From Rickettsia typhi (GTDB taxonomy: Bacteria > Pseudomonadota > Alphaproteobacteria > Rickettsiales > UBA1997): a stretch of DNA of 7,060 nt. A model generated the notes under the pieces. The model did not search any database. It was not told the DNA's origin and worked only from the letters and a program-made list of their open reading frames with translations. Positions 1-5,456 of this stretch are shown here, piece by piece. Positions within the stretch are counted from its first letter, which is position 1. Every line of letters starts with the position of its first letter. The stretch is taken from positions 1 through 7,060 of the forward strand of contig CAMDRL010000068.1 in assembly GCA_945906835.1 (NCBI GenBank), in the 5' to 3' direction. A program made the translations under genes and the position numbers.

Positions 1-712
1 CTTTTTTTACTTTAAAAAAGTCAGCTAAGTTTTTAAGAGAAAATTCTTTTTGCGAAGTAAGCTCTAAAGCTTCATATTCATTGGCAAATAAGATATCCAA
101 ATCATTTTGAACAAGAGATAAAAAATCGTCTTTATGGCGAGACACACAAAAACTATCTGATAAAGAAAAGGCAATTTTTACAGCATTTTTTTTAGCTAAA
201 TTAATGGCTTTTTTTAGAGCTAAAATTGTGTTTGGAGAATCCCACAAATATCCCTCCAGATAAAGCATTTCAACATTTTCAAAAAATTTTTTATCAATAT
301 CATCTTCAGTAATTTCAGAAGCGCAGCCTAAAAAAGTACACATGGTTCTTTGAGCGTCTGGAGTAAGTAAAATAAAGGATTTGGCGGAAGATTGAATGGA
401 AAAATTCTTGTTTAAAAATTTCACACCAGTTCTAGAAATTTCGCTGATAAATTTTTTTCCAAAATCATCATTAGCAACTTTTCCAATGAAGGCTGAATTA
501 ACGCCAATCTCAGCAAGAGTTGCGATGGTATTGCCAGCAGAGCCGCCAGAGGTGACAGTTTCAAATTTTAAATTTGATAATTTTTGAGCAGTTGCTTCAT
601 CGATTAAGGACATTGAGCCTTTAACTAAATTATTTTTAGTTAAAAATTCATCATCAACTTTGCATACCATGTCAATAATAGCGTTGCCAATTGCGAGGAT
701 TGTTTTTGTCAT
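1..712 (-). CDS. PfkB-family kinase, probable adenosine kinase (partial, C-terminus off the left edge)
   Basis: The reverse strand reads from an ATG at 712-710 without a stop to the window edge, giving 237 residues of a protein that is usually about 330 long. The N-terminus (MTKTILAIGNAIIDMV) is the typical PfkB opening strand. The PfkB signature 1 glycine/asparagine region is at residues 55-61 (SGGSAGN) and continues to GKVANDDFG at 77-85. An NxxE motif (N211-E-Y-E214), which helps bind Mg-ATP in this family, follows FA. Segments such as YLEGYLWDSP and SLSDSFCVSR resemble alphaproteobacterial adenosine kinases from memory. The likely reaction is adenosine + ATP to AMP + ADP in the cytosol, that is, purine salvage. 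The catalytic Asp in the GAGD motif lies in the missing C-terminus, so activity cannot be confirmed here. Family membership is near certain; adenosine as the substrate is inference, and a ribokinase-like sugar kinase is the alternative. The gene is divergent from everything else in the window. Confidence 0.9.
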   Translation of the reverse strand, partial: MTKTILAIGNAIIDMVCKVDDEFLTKNNLVKGSMSLIDEATAQKLSNLKFETVTSGGSAGNTIATLAEIGVNSAFIGKVANDDFGKKFISEISRTGVKFLNKNFSIQSSAKSFILLTPDAQRTMCTFLGCASEITEDDIDKKFFENVEMLYLEGYLWDSPNTILALKKAINLAKKNAVKIAFSLSDSFCVSRHKDDFLSLVQNDLDILFANEYEALELTSQKEFSLKNLADFFKVKK

Positions 713-755
713 TTTTTAAGTTAAGTTGGAAAAATTGGTGGGTAAGTTTACTAGT

Positions 756-781
756 TTTATAGCCAGAAAACAATGAATCAA
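756..781 (-). promoter_or_regulatory. Candidate promoter of the PfkB kinase gene
   Basis: On the reverse strand a good -10 hexamer, TATAAA (761-756), lies about 44 bases before the kinase ATG. This would give an untranslated leader of roughly 37 bases. A TTGATT hexamer (781-776) is the best -35 match, but the spacer is only 14 bases, which is short for sigma-70. No Shine-Dalgarno sequence is visible before the ATG. This is a by-eye prediction only. Confidence 0.25.
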
Positions 782-826
782 AGGAAAATTATGTATTTAT
801 TGTAATTATCCTATTGGCACGCAACC

Positions 827-902
827 ATCATCTTGAGCTAAGAGAAGGAATTCTTGAGATAGAAGTTTTTCCTAAAGAAATTCTTCACTTCGCTTAGGAT
901 GA
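827..902. repeat. 76-base imperfect inverted repeat (dispersed-palindrome type)
   Basis: The arm at 827-858 and the reverse complement of the arm at 871-902 can be aligned over about 31 positions with roughly 26 matches and small gaps, separated by about 12 bases. The arms share the pattern TCATC-T-AGC-AAG-GAAG followed by TTCTT. Transcribed RNA would fold into a long hairpin. The right arm, read in reverse, begins GTCATCCTAAGC, like the GTCATCCTGAAC-type palindrome between sdhA and sdhB, so the two may belong to one superfamily of dispersed elements. No coding capacity is seen. It could also act as a bidirectional terminator-like structure, but it has no T-tract. Confidence 0.7.
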
Positions 903-987
903 CGATTTTATTTAGAGATGCTAAGGATAGATTGCTTTAATAAAATTTACGATTGAAGTTTATTGTGATATATGCTGTCGCTATAGA

Positions 988-1476
988 AATTCTGCCGTTT
1001 ATACAAAATAATGAGGGTTAAAAATACAAGAAATGACTAAAAATTATGAAGAGCAAAAAGCGAATTTTTTAGATAGTTTGCAACCTGATGATTTTCGAAA
1101 TGCTGGAAGTTTTAACCAAGCGGAAGATATTATAGATCAGATAAATAAAGCTCTTCATCTCGCCACTCTTAACAAAGAAGATTCTGAGGAATTTATCAAA
1201 AAGGCGGTAAAAAATTTATTTCGTGAAAATTCTCCCGCTATGGAGAAGGCGATTAATATTTTTAAATTAGGACAATCTGTTTTTAATTAATTCAATTTCC
1301 TTACTCAAAAGATCAAAATTAGATTTGGTATAAAAATTTATCAGCTTAGAACCTGTCCCAAATCTTGACTTATTAAGGAGCCTCTGAAAAACCCAAAAAC
1401 CCCTCACCACACAACTGAAATTTCCTAAATTTTTAGTTTAAAATTTTAACAAAACCTAAGGTAAAACGGCAGAATT
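988..1476. repeat. 13-base perfect inverted repeat flanking the 85-residue ORF
   Basis: AATTCTGCCGTTT at 988-1000 recurs as its exact reverse complement, AAACGGCAGAATT, at 1464-1476. The small ORF lies between the two copies. Similarity does not extend clearly beyond the 13 bases plus a loosely matching T-run on one side. A chance match of this length and GC content within a few hundred bases is unlikely. The pair may be two copies of a dispersed repeat, protein-binding sites, or ends of a decayed mobile segment. The feature spans both copies and the interval. Confidence 0.5.
1033..1290 (+). CDS. Unrecognised small acidic protein, 85 residues
   Basis: I do not recognise this protein. The frame runs from ATG at 1033 to TAA at 1288-1290. 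It is rich in Glu, Asp, Lys and Asn, has no signal peptide or membrane segment, and has no cysteine. Residues 26-83 (starting SFNQAEDIIDQINKALHLAT) show the heptad-like spacing of hydrophobic residues expected of amphipathic helices, so it is probably a small helical cytosolic protein. Codon use is AT-rich, like the neighbours. No strong Shine-Dalgarno site sits at normal distance; a GAGGG at 1013-1017 is about 15 bases upstream, rather far. It stands alone between two non-coding gaps and is flanked by a 13-base inverted repeat (988-1000 and 1464-1476). It is in the same direction as sdh but 384 bases away from it. It may be a real lineage-specific gene; a chance frame of this length cannot be excluded. 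Confidence 0.55.
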   Translation: MTKNYEEQKANFLDSLQPDDFRNAGSFNQAEDIIDQINKALHLATLNKEDSEEFIKKAVKNLFRENSPAMEKAINIFKLGQSVFN

Positions 1477-1508
1477 AGGAGTGCTCTCACGATCTAGCGT
1501 TGAGTAAA

Positions 1509-1528
1509 AAAATAAATTCATTTATTTT
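1509..1528. promoter_or_regulatory. AT-rich perfect dyad upstream of sdhC, possible operator
   Basis: AAAATAAAT at 1509-1517 and ATTTATTTT at 1520-1528 are exact reverse complements separated by two bases (TC). The loop is too short for an RNA hairpin, so a DNA-binding dyad is the more natural reading. It lies about 150 bases before the sdhC start. In sequence this AT-rich, such a dyad could also arise by chance. Confidence 0.25.
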
Positions 1529-1638
1529 GCAAGCAATTTTTAGCACGATTTCAAGCAACAATAAAACTTAAAACTTTTTGTTGTAAAATATGCAAAATAG
1601 TTCTTAATTGGAAGAAATTTTTTTTGATAAAAATCTTT

Positions 1639-1665
1639 CAAAGAAATAATCCCAAAGAAATAATC
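1639..1665 (+). repeat. Tandem 13-base direct repeat just upstream of sdhC
   Basis: CAAAGAAATAATC occurs at 1639-1651 and again at 1653-1665, one base apart, and a further CAAAG begins the next unit at 1665. It ends about 9 bases before the sdhC ATG, within the expected ribosome-binding region. No Shine-Dalgarno sequence is present. An in-frame TTG at 1624 would translate this repeat as an unlikely N-terminal extension. Confidence 0.6.
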
Positions 1666-1674
1666 AAAGCCAAA

Positions 1675-2097
1675 ATGTCACAAGAAACAAACAAATCCAG
1701 AAAAGCTCCAACTTCCCCTCACTTACAAATTTATAAGTGGAATATTTGCTCTCTCACTTCAATTTTTCATCGTCTTACTGGAGTTATGCTTTATTTTGCA
1801 ATAGTTGCAATCTCTTGGTATATTGTATTTTACACTTACCAAATGAATGTTGAAGCCAGCGAAACTTGTGATTGCCTGATGAAAGATGTAATGAATTTTA
1901 TTTTTGCAGTAGCTGGTTCCGTTCTAACTCTTGCTCTTTATTACCACTTTTGCAACGGCATCCGCCATTTATTTTGGGACATTGGCAAAGGTTTTGAAAA
2001 AAAAACCGCTCAAACTAATGGCTTTTTGGTTATCGCTATATCATTAATTTTTACTGTCCTTACTATCGGTTCAGTAGTTTATTTCAAATTATTCTAA
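1675..2097 (+). CDS. sdhC: Succinate dehydrogenase cytochrome b556 subunit
   Basis: SdhC is one of two membrane anchors of complex II (succinate:ubiquinone oxidoreductase) in the inner membrane, binding heme b and ubiquinone. From ATG 1675 the product has 140 residues, normal for the family. SPHLQIYKW (14-22) followed by SIFHRLTG (29-36) is the SdhC N-terminal signature; Ser29 and Arg33 correspond to E. coli Ser27 and Arg31 of the quinone site. H91 in HFCNGIRH (91-98) matches the heme ligand H84 of E. coli. Three hydrophobic helices lie at about 34-55, 72-97 and 115-138. An in-frame TTG at 1624 would add 17 residues encoded mainly by the upstream direct repeat; I reject it because family members start close to the SPHLQ motif. 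It is the first gene of sdhCDAB, with sdhD following after three bases, so translational coupling is likely. Confidence 0.95.
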   Translation: MSQETNKSRKAPTSPHLQIYKWNICSLTSIFHRLTGVMLYFAIVAISWYIVFYTYQMNVEASETCDCLMKDVMNFIFAVAGSVLTLALYYHFCNGIRHLFWDIGKGFEKKTAQTNGFLVIAISLIFTVLTIGSVVYFKLF

Positions 2098-2100
2098 ATC

Positions 2101-2460
2101 ATGAAAAATAAAATTTCCCCTTCTACCAAAACTGGTGCCAGCCATTGGTTAATGCAGAGAATCACTGCTGTTGCTTTAGTTCCGCTTATTTTTTGGCTAG
2201 TAATTTCTTTTGTACAAATTCTTGAAGATCCTCAAGAATACTTGCCAGTATTTTTTGCTTATCCTTTAAATGCTATTATGGGAATTTTATTGATTAGCAC
2301 ATCGCTTTATCATGGATCATTTGGTATGAGAGTTATTATTGAAGATTACATTACCAATAAAACTAAAATGCACTTTTACATTATACTGATGCATTTTATT
2401 TCTTTTGCAACTGCTGTGGCAGCGGTTTTATCTATTATTAGATTACATTTGGTTGGATAA
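2101..2460 (+). CDS. sdhD: Succinate dehydrogenase membrane anchor subunit
   Basis: SdhD is the second membrane anchor of complex II and shares heme b and the ubiquinone site with SdhC. The product has 119 residues, close to the E. coli length. The start SHWLMQRITAVALVP (14-28) is typical of the alphaproteobacterial form. H71 in LYHGSFGMR aligns with the E. coli heme ligand H71, and D82-Y83 (EDYI) with the E. coli quinone-site pair D82-Y83. Three membrane helices lie at about 21-41, 54-80 and 91-117. The ATG is only three bases after the sdhC stop, so the two are certainly one transcription unit. No Shine-Dalgarno site is visible, which fits coupling to sdhC translation. The next gene, sdhA, follows after a 92-base gap containing a palindromic repeat. 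Confidence 0.94.
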   Translation: MKNKISPSTKTGASHWLMQRITAVALVPLIFWLVISFVQILEDPQEYLPVFFAYPLNAIMGILLISTSLYHGSFGMRVIIEDYITNKTKMHFYIILMHFISFATAVAAVLSIIRLHLVG

Positions 2461-2471
2461 AATGCTATCAA

Positions 2472-2508
2472 GACCCTCCTGATAGGTAGGGGTTAAGGGC
2501 GTTAGATT
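2472..2508. repeat. Palindromic intergenic repeat, copy A (sdhD-sdhA gap)
   Basis: CCCTCCTGATAGG-T-AGGGG forms a hairpin around a central GAT, with the stem broken by one bulged T. It is followed by TTAAGGGCGTTAGATTAA. Both the hairpin and this flank match the repeats after sdhB, where the outer part reads AGGGGTAGGGCGGTAGAT on the reverse strand at the left end. It is therefore a degenerate member of the same family as the element at 5265-5420. It lies inside the sdh transcript and might affect stability or relative expression of sdhCD versus sdhAB; that is inference. Confidence 0.7.
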
Positions 2509-2552
2509 AATACAATCAGTTTAAAAAATTTATAAACACAAAAAATTAAAAA

Positions 2553-4352
2553 ATGTCAGAAAATAAAATCGGAAATTACAAAGTTATTGATCATGAATTT
2601 GATGTTGTAGTTGTTGGTGCTGGTGGCGCTGGTTTGCGCGCTACTTTCGGCATGGCAGCAAAAGGACTTTCAACTGCTTGTATTTCTAAAGTTTTCCCAA
2701 CTCGTTCCCACACAGTTGCGGCGCAAGGTGGAATTTCTGCTGCTCTAGGTAATATGGGCGAAGATGATTGGAGATGGCATATGTATGACACTGTTAAAGG
2801 TTCAGATTGGCTTGGCGATCAAGACTCTATTGAATATATGTGTAAAGAAGCTCCAGCGGCAATCGTTGAGCTTGAACATTATGGGGTACCTTTTTCTCGT
2901 AACAAAGAAGGTAAAATTTATCAACGCCCTTTTGGTGGAATGACTAAAGAATTTGGTGAAGGTGGACCAGCTCAAAGAACTTGCGCCGCCGCTGATAGAA
3001 CAGGACATGCAATTTTACACACACTTTATCAACAATCATTAAAGCACGATGCGCAATTCTTCATCGAATATTTTGCACTTGATTTAATCATGGAAAATGG
3101 CATTTGCCGTGGTATTACCGCTCTTTCTTTAGTTGATGGAACCTTGCATCGCTTTAAATCTCACATCGTAGTTTTAGCTACTGGCGGATATGGTCGCGCT
3201 TATTTTTCAGCTACTTCTGCTCATACTTGTACTGGCGATGGTAACGCCATGGTACTTCGCGCTGGCTTACCTTTACAAGATATGGAATTCGTGCAATTTC
3301 ACCCTACTGGCGTTTATGGTTCTGGCTGCTTAATAACAGAAGGTGCTCGCGGTGAAGGTGGATATTTAGTAAATTCTGAAGGCGAACGCTTCATGGAAAG
3401 ATATGCTCCAAGCGCTAAAGATTTAGCTAGTCGCGATGTAGTTTCTCGCGCTATGACTATGGAAATTCTTGCTGGTCGCGGAGTTGGACCAAACAAAGAT
3501 CACATTTATTTACACTTAAATCATTTAGATCCAAAAATTCTTCACGAAAGACTTCCGGGAATTTCTGAAACTGCTAAAATTTTTGCTGGAGTTGATGTTA
3601 CCAAGCAGCCAATTCCCGTAATTCCAACTGTTCATTATAATATGGGCGGAATTCCAACCAATATAAAAGCTGAAGTTTTAACCGTTAAAAATGGTAAAAC
3701 TGAAATTGTACCAGGGTTGATGGCAATTGGTGAAGCTGGCTGTGTTTCAGTTCATGGCGCTAATCGCTTGGGATCAAATTCACTTCTTGATTTAGTGGTA
3801 TTTGGTAGAGCTGCGGCAATCCAAGCGACAGAGCTTGTTAAACCAAAAACTCCACATGCTGAACTTTCTAAAAATGCTGGCGCAGAAAGCCTTGCTAGAT
3901 TTGATAAAATTAGAAATGCTAATGGAAAATCATCTACCGCCAAAATTAGACTTGATATGCAGAAATGTATGCAAGCTCACGCAGCAGTGTTTAGAGATAA
4001 CGAAATTTTGTCTAAAGGCGTTACCAAAATGCAAGAAATTTTCAAAAGTTTTGATGATTTACAAATTACCGATCGTGGATTAGTATGGAATAGTGATTTA
4101 ATTGAAGCTCTTGAACTTGATAATTTAAGATCACAGGCTTTAGTTACAATTGCCAGCGCTTTAAATCGCAAAGAAAGCCGTGGGGCACATGCTAGAGATG
4201 ATTATCCAAATCGTGATGATGAAAATTGGATGAAACATTCAATAATTTGGGCTGATGAAAAAGCGCAAATTAAAATTGATTTCCGTGAAGTGGTTTTAAA
4301 GCCAATGACTAATGAAGTTCAGGCTTTTCCACCAAAGAAAAGGGTTTATTAA
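2553..4352 (+). CDS. sdhA: Succinate dehydrogenase flavoprotein subunit
   Basis: SdhA is the catalytic subunit of complex II, oxidising succinate to fumarate on the cytoplasmic face and passing electrons from covalent FAD to SdhB. It has 599 residues, full length. The FAD dinucleotide fold is GAGGAGLRA (22-30). The covalent FAD histidine is H53 in [11 protein letters not shown]. Catalytic and substrate residues are H250 (FHPTG), the general acid R294 (SRDVVSR), H361 (HYNMGG) and R405 ([10 protein letters not shown]), matching E. coli H242, R286, H354 and R399. The C-terminal [12 protein letters not shown] motif is present. The ATG at 2553 gives the short N-terminus usual for bacterial SdhA and is preceded by A-rich sequence without a Shine-Dalgarno site. 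It is the third gene of sdhCDAB; sdhB follows after 109 bases. No anomalies were seen. Confidence 0.98.
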   Translation: MSENKIGNYKVIDHEFDVVVVGAGGAGLRATFGMAAKGLSTACISKVFPTRSHTVAAQGGISAALGNMGEDDWRWHMYDTVKGSDWLGDQDSIEYMCKEAPAAIVELEHYGVPFSRNKEGKIYQRPFGGMTKEFGEGGPAQRTCAAADRTGHAILHTLYQQSLKHDAQFFIEYFALDLIMENGICRGITALSLVDGTLHRFKSHIVVLATGGYGRAYFSATSAHTCTGDGNAMVLRAGLPLQDMEFVQFHPTGVYGSGCLITEGARGEGGYLVNSEGERFMERYAPSAKDLASRDVVSRAMTMEILAGRGVGPNKDHIYLHLNHLDPKILHERLPGISETAKIFAGVDVTKQPIPVIPTVHYNMGGIPTNIKAEVLTVKNGKTEIVPGLMAIGEAGCVSVHGANRLGSNSLLDLVVFGRAAAIQATELVKPKTPHAELSKNAGAESLARFDKIRNANGKSSTAKIRLDMQKCMQAHAAVFRDNEILSKGVTKMQEIFKSFDDLQITDRGLVWNSDLIEALELDNLRSQALVTIASALNRKESRGAHARDDYPNRDDENWMKHSIIWADEKAQIKIDFREVVLKPMTNEVQAFPPKKRVY

Positions 4353-4363
4353 AATATGAGAGA

Positions 4364-4426
4364 GATCCTGAAACAAGTTCAGGATGACAAACTCTTCTCT
4401 GGTCACCCTGAACTTACTTCAGGATC
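4364..4426. repeat. Inverted repeat with 25-base arms between sdhA and sdhB
   Basis: The left arm (4364-4388, starting GATCCTGAA) and the reverse complement of the right arm (4402-4426) agree at 22 of 25 positions, with a 13-base spacer. Each arm is itself nearly palindromic (GATCCTGAA...TTCAGGAT), so alternative foldings into one long or two short hairpins are possible. The motif GTCATCCTGAAC...TTCAGGATC is, from memory, a widespread dispersed intergenic repeat in alphaproteobacterial genomes. It starts 11 bases after the sdhA stop. Its second half, with the spacer, is read in the sdhB frame if an ATG at 4384 is wrongly used as the start. Confidence 0.85.
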
Positions 4427-4461
4427 TAAAAAAGAGATTATTAAATTTAAATAGAAATAAA

Positions 4462-5259
4462 ATGGCAGAATTTACACTTCCAAAAAATTCACAAATTGAC
4501 AAAAAAGCTGGCAAGCTTTTTAAGGCAAAATCAAACGCGAAAAATGTGCGTGTTTTTGAGATTTATCGCTACGATCCAGAAGATGCTAAAAAAACAAATC
4601 CTTACATTGATAAGTTTGAAGTTGACTTAGATGACTGCGGTCCAATGGTTTTGGATGCCTTAATCAAAATCAAATCTGAACATGACTCTTCCGTTACTTT
4701 TCGCAGATCTTGTCGCGAAGGAATTTGCGGATCTTGCGCCATGAATATAGATGGAACTAACACTTTAGCTTGCACTAAGTCAATTTCTGATTGCAAAACC
4801 AAAGATGTAAAAGTTTATCCATTGCCTCACATGCCCGTAGTTAAAGATTTAGTTCCTGATTTAACTAATTTTTATGAACAATATAAATCTATCAAACCTT
4901 GGTTGCAAGCTTCTGAACCTAGCAATAACAATAAAGAAAGATTACAAACTCCCGAAGACCGCGCTAAATTAGATGGTCTTTACGAATGTATTTTATGCGC
5001 CTGCTGCTCAACTTCTTGCCCAAGCTATTGGTGGAATGGCGATAAATATTTAGGCCCTGCAACTTTGCTACAAGCACAAAGATGGATTGTTGATTCTAGG
5101 GATGAAGTTACTGATGAAAGATTGGATGCTTTGGAAGACCCTTTTAAGCTTTACCGTTGTCATACAATTATGAATTGCACCAATGCTTGTCCAAAAGGGT
5201 TGAATCCTGCTAAGGCTATTGGGGCGATTAAACAGGCTATTGCTGATAGAAAAGCTTAA
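4462..5259 (+). CDS. sdhB: Succinate dehydrogenase iron-sulfur subunit
   Basis: SdhB relays electrons from FAD in SdhA to ubiquinone at the SdhC/SdhD interface through three Fe-S clusters. From ATG 4462 the product has 265 residues, normal for alphaproteobacteria. The N-terminal [2Fe-2S] domain has C84, C89, C92 and C104 ([10 protein letters not shown]...LAC). The C-terminal ferredoxin-like domain has C176, C179, C182 and C243 for [4Fe-4S], and C186, C233 and C239 for [3Fe-4S] ([14 protein letters not shown] and [14 protein letters not shown]). P187, W191 and H234 match the E. coli quinone-site residues P160, W164 and H207. The frame is open further upstream to an ATG at 4384, but those 26 extra residues are encoded largely by the inverted repeat at 4364-4426, so I choose 4462. 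It is the last sdh gene. A hairpin-rich gap follows. Confidence 0.97.
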   Translation: MAEFTLPKNSQIDKKAGKLFKAKSNAKNVRVFEIYRYDPEDAKKTNPYIDKFEVDLDDCGPMVLDALIKIKSEHDSSVTFRRSCREGICGSCAMNIDGTNTLACTKSISDCKTKDVKVYPLPHMPVVKDLVPDLTNFYEQYKSIKPWLQASEPSNNNKERLQTPEDRAKLDGLYECILCACCSTSCPSYWWNGDKYLGPATLLQAQRWIVDSRDEVTDERLDALEDPFKLYRCHTIMNCTNACPKGLNPAKAIGAIKQAIADRKA

Positions 5260-5264
5260 TAAAA

Positions 5265-5420
5265 TATCTACCGCCCTACCCCTCCTTATCAAGTAGGGGT
5301 ATGCTTAGGCACTGAAGCGCGATGTTGCCGAAAATAGCCTTTTAGGCTATTTTCTTCCTCCTTGATAAGGAATAAGTTTTAAATTCTCCCCTCCTTGATA
5401 AGGAGGGGTTGCGCTAGATA
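5265..5420. repeat. 156-base element with long terminal inverted repeats and nested hairpins (MITE-like)
   Basis: The left end (5265-5299) and right end (5388-5420) are inverted copies of each other. The inner 21 bases (5279-5299 versus 5388-5408) agree at 20 of 21 positions, and the outer parts share TATCTA, then CGC, then ACCCCTCC, with a small gap. Each inner end is itself a hairpin: 5388-5408 is a perfect 9-bp stem around GAT, and 5278-5300 is a stem with one mismatch. Inside are a perfect 10-bp hairpin (5330-5354) and a third degenerate copy of the palindrome (5357-5372, with TCCTT-GAT-AAGGA at 5359-5371). There is no ORF and no clear target-site duplication (flanks AAAA and ACAC). It fills most of the sdhB-cimA gap. 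Whether it moves as a unit or is just clustered palindromes is open. Confidence 0.75.
5330..5354. terminator. Perfect 10-bp hairpin after sdhB, possible terminator
   Basis: GAAAATAGCC (5330-5339), a TTTTA loop, and GGCTATTTTC (5345-5354) form a perfect stem with the A-rich side first and T-rich side last, as in bidirectional intrinsic terminators. The U-run is only TTTTC and is partly within the stem, so termination may be weak. It is 70 bases after the sdhB stop and about 100 bases before cimA, and would separate the sdh operon from cimA. It sits inside the repeat element at 5265-5420. Confidence 0.5.
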
Positions 5421-5456
5421 ACACAAACTCAAATCCTAAAACCAACCAAAACATAA

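Larger units (their letters stand above)
713..1032. other. Intergenic gap between the divergent kinase gene and the 85-residue ORF
   Basis: This 320-base gap has no convincing gene. From left to right it holds the candidate kinase promoter (reverse strand, 756-781), a long imperfect inverted repeat (827-902), AT-rich sequence, and the left copy of a 13-base inverted repeat (988-1000). A TATAGA hexamer at 982-987 could be a -10 for the following gene, but no -35 lies at an acceptable distance. Confidence 0.6.
1291..1674. other. Non-coding leader between the small ORF and sdhC
   Basis: This 384-base gap has no supported gene. It contains the right copy of the 13-base inverted repeat (1464-1476), an AT-rich dyad (1509-1528), two copies of CAAGCAA (1530-1536 and 1552-1558) whose starts are 22 bases apart, a TAAAAT hexamer at 1584-1589 that could be a -10 (no good -35), and a direct repeat just before sdhC (1639-1665). 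The promoter of the sdh operon should lie here because nothing upstream is plausibly co-transcribed except the small ORF. I cannot place it with confidence. Confidence 0.5.

Noticed and set aside
396..587. Plus-strand 63-residue open frame at the left
   Set aside because: It lies wholly antisense to the PfkB kinase, whose conserved motifs are read on the reverse strand in the same bases.
1011..1040. A nine-codon open frame (ATG at 1011, TAA at 1038-1040) overlapping the start of the 85-residue ORF, like a leader peptide
   Set aside because: It has no run of regulatory codons, no attenuator-like hairpins after it and no ribosome site of its own; short frames like this are expected by chance.
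1351..1400. Short stretches such as GAACCTGTCCCAAA and GGAGCCTCTGAAAAACCC that look vaguely like insertion-sequence ends
   Set aside because: There is no transposase fragment, no matching inverted partner and no target duplication in the window; the resemblance is an impression only.
1624..1674. TTG-initiated 17-residue N-terminal extension of SdhC
   Set aside because: The extension is encoded mostly by a direct repeat and homologues start near the SPHLQ motif, so ATG 1675 is preferred.
3802..4083. Plus-strand 93-residue frame inside sdhA, and several antisense frames of 60-92 residues within sdhA, sdhB and cimA
   Set aside because: All overlap well-conserved coding sequence in other frames, have low-complexity composition, and show no recognisable domain or start context.
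5260..5456. Possible CRISPR-like array, because similar palindromic units recur
   Set aside because: The units differ in orientation, spacing and completeness, there are no uniform spacers, and no cas genes are nearby; inverted-repeat elements explain the pattern.
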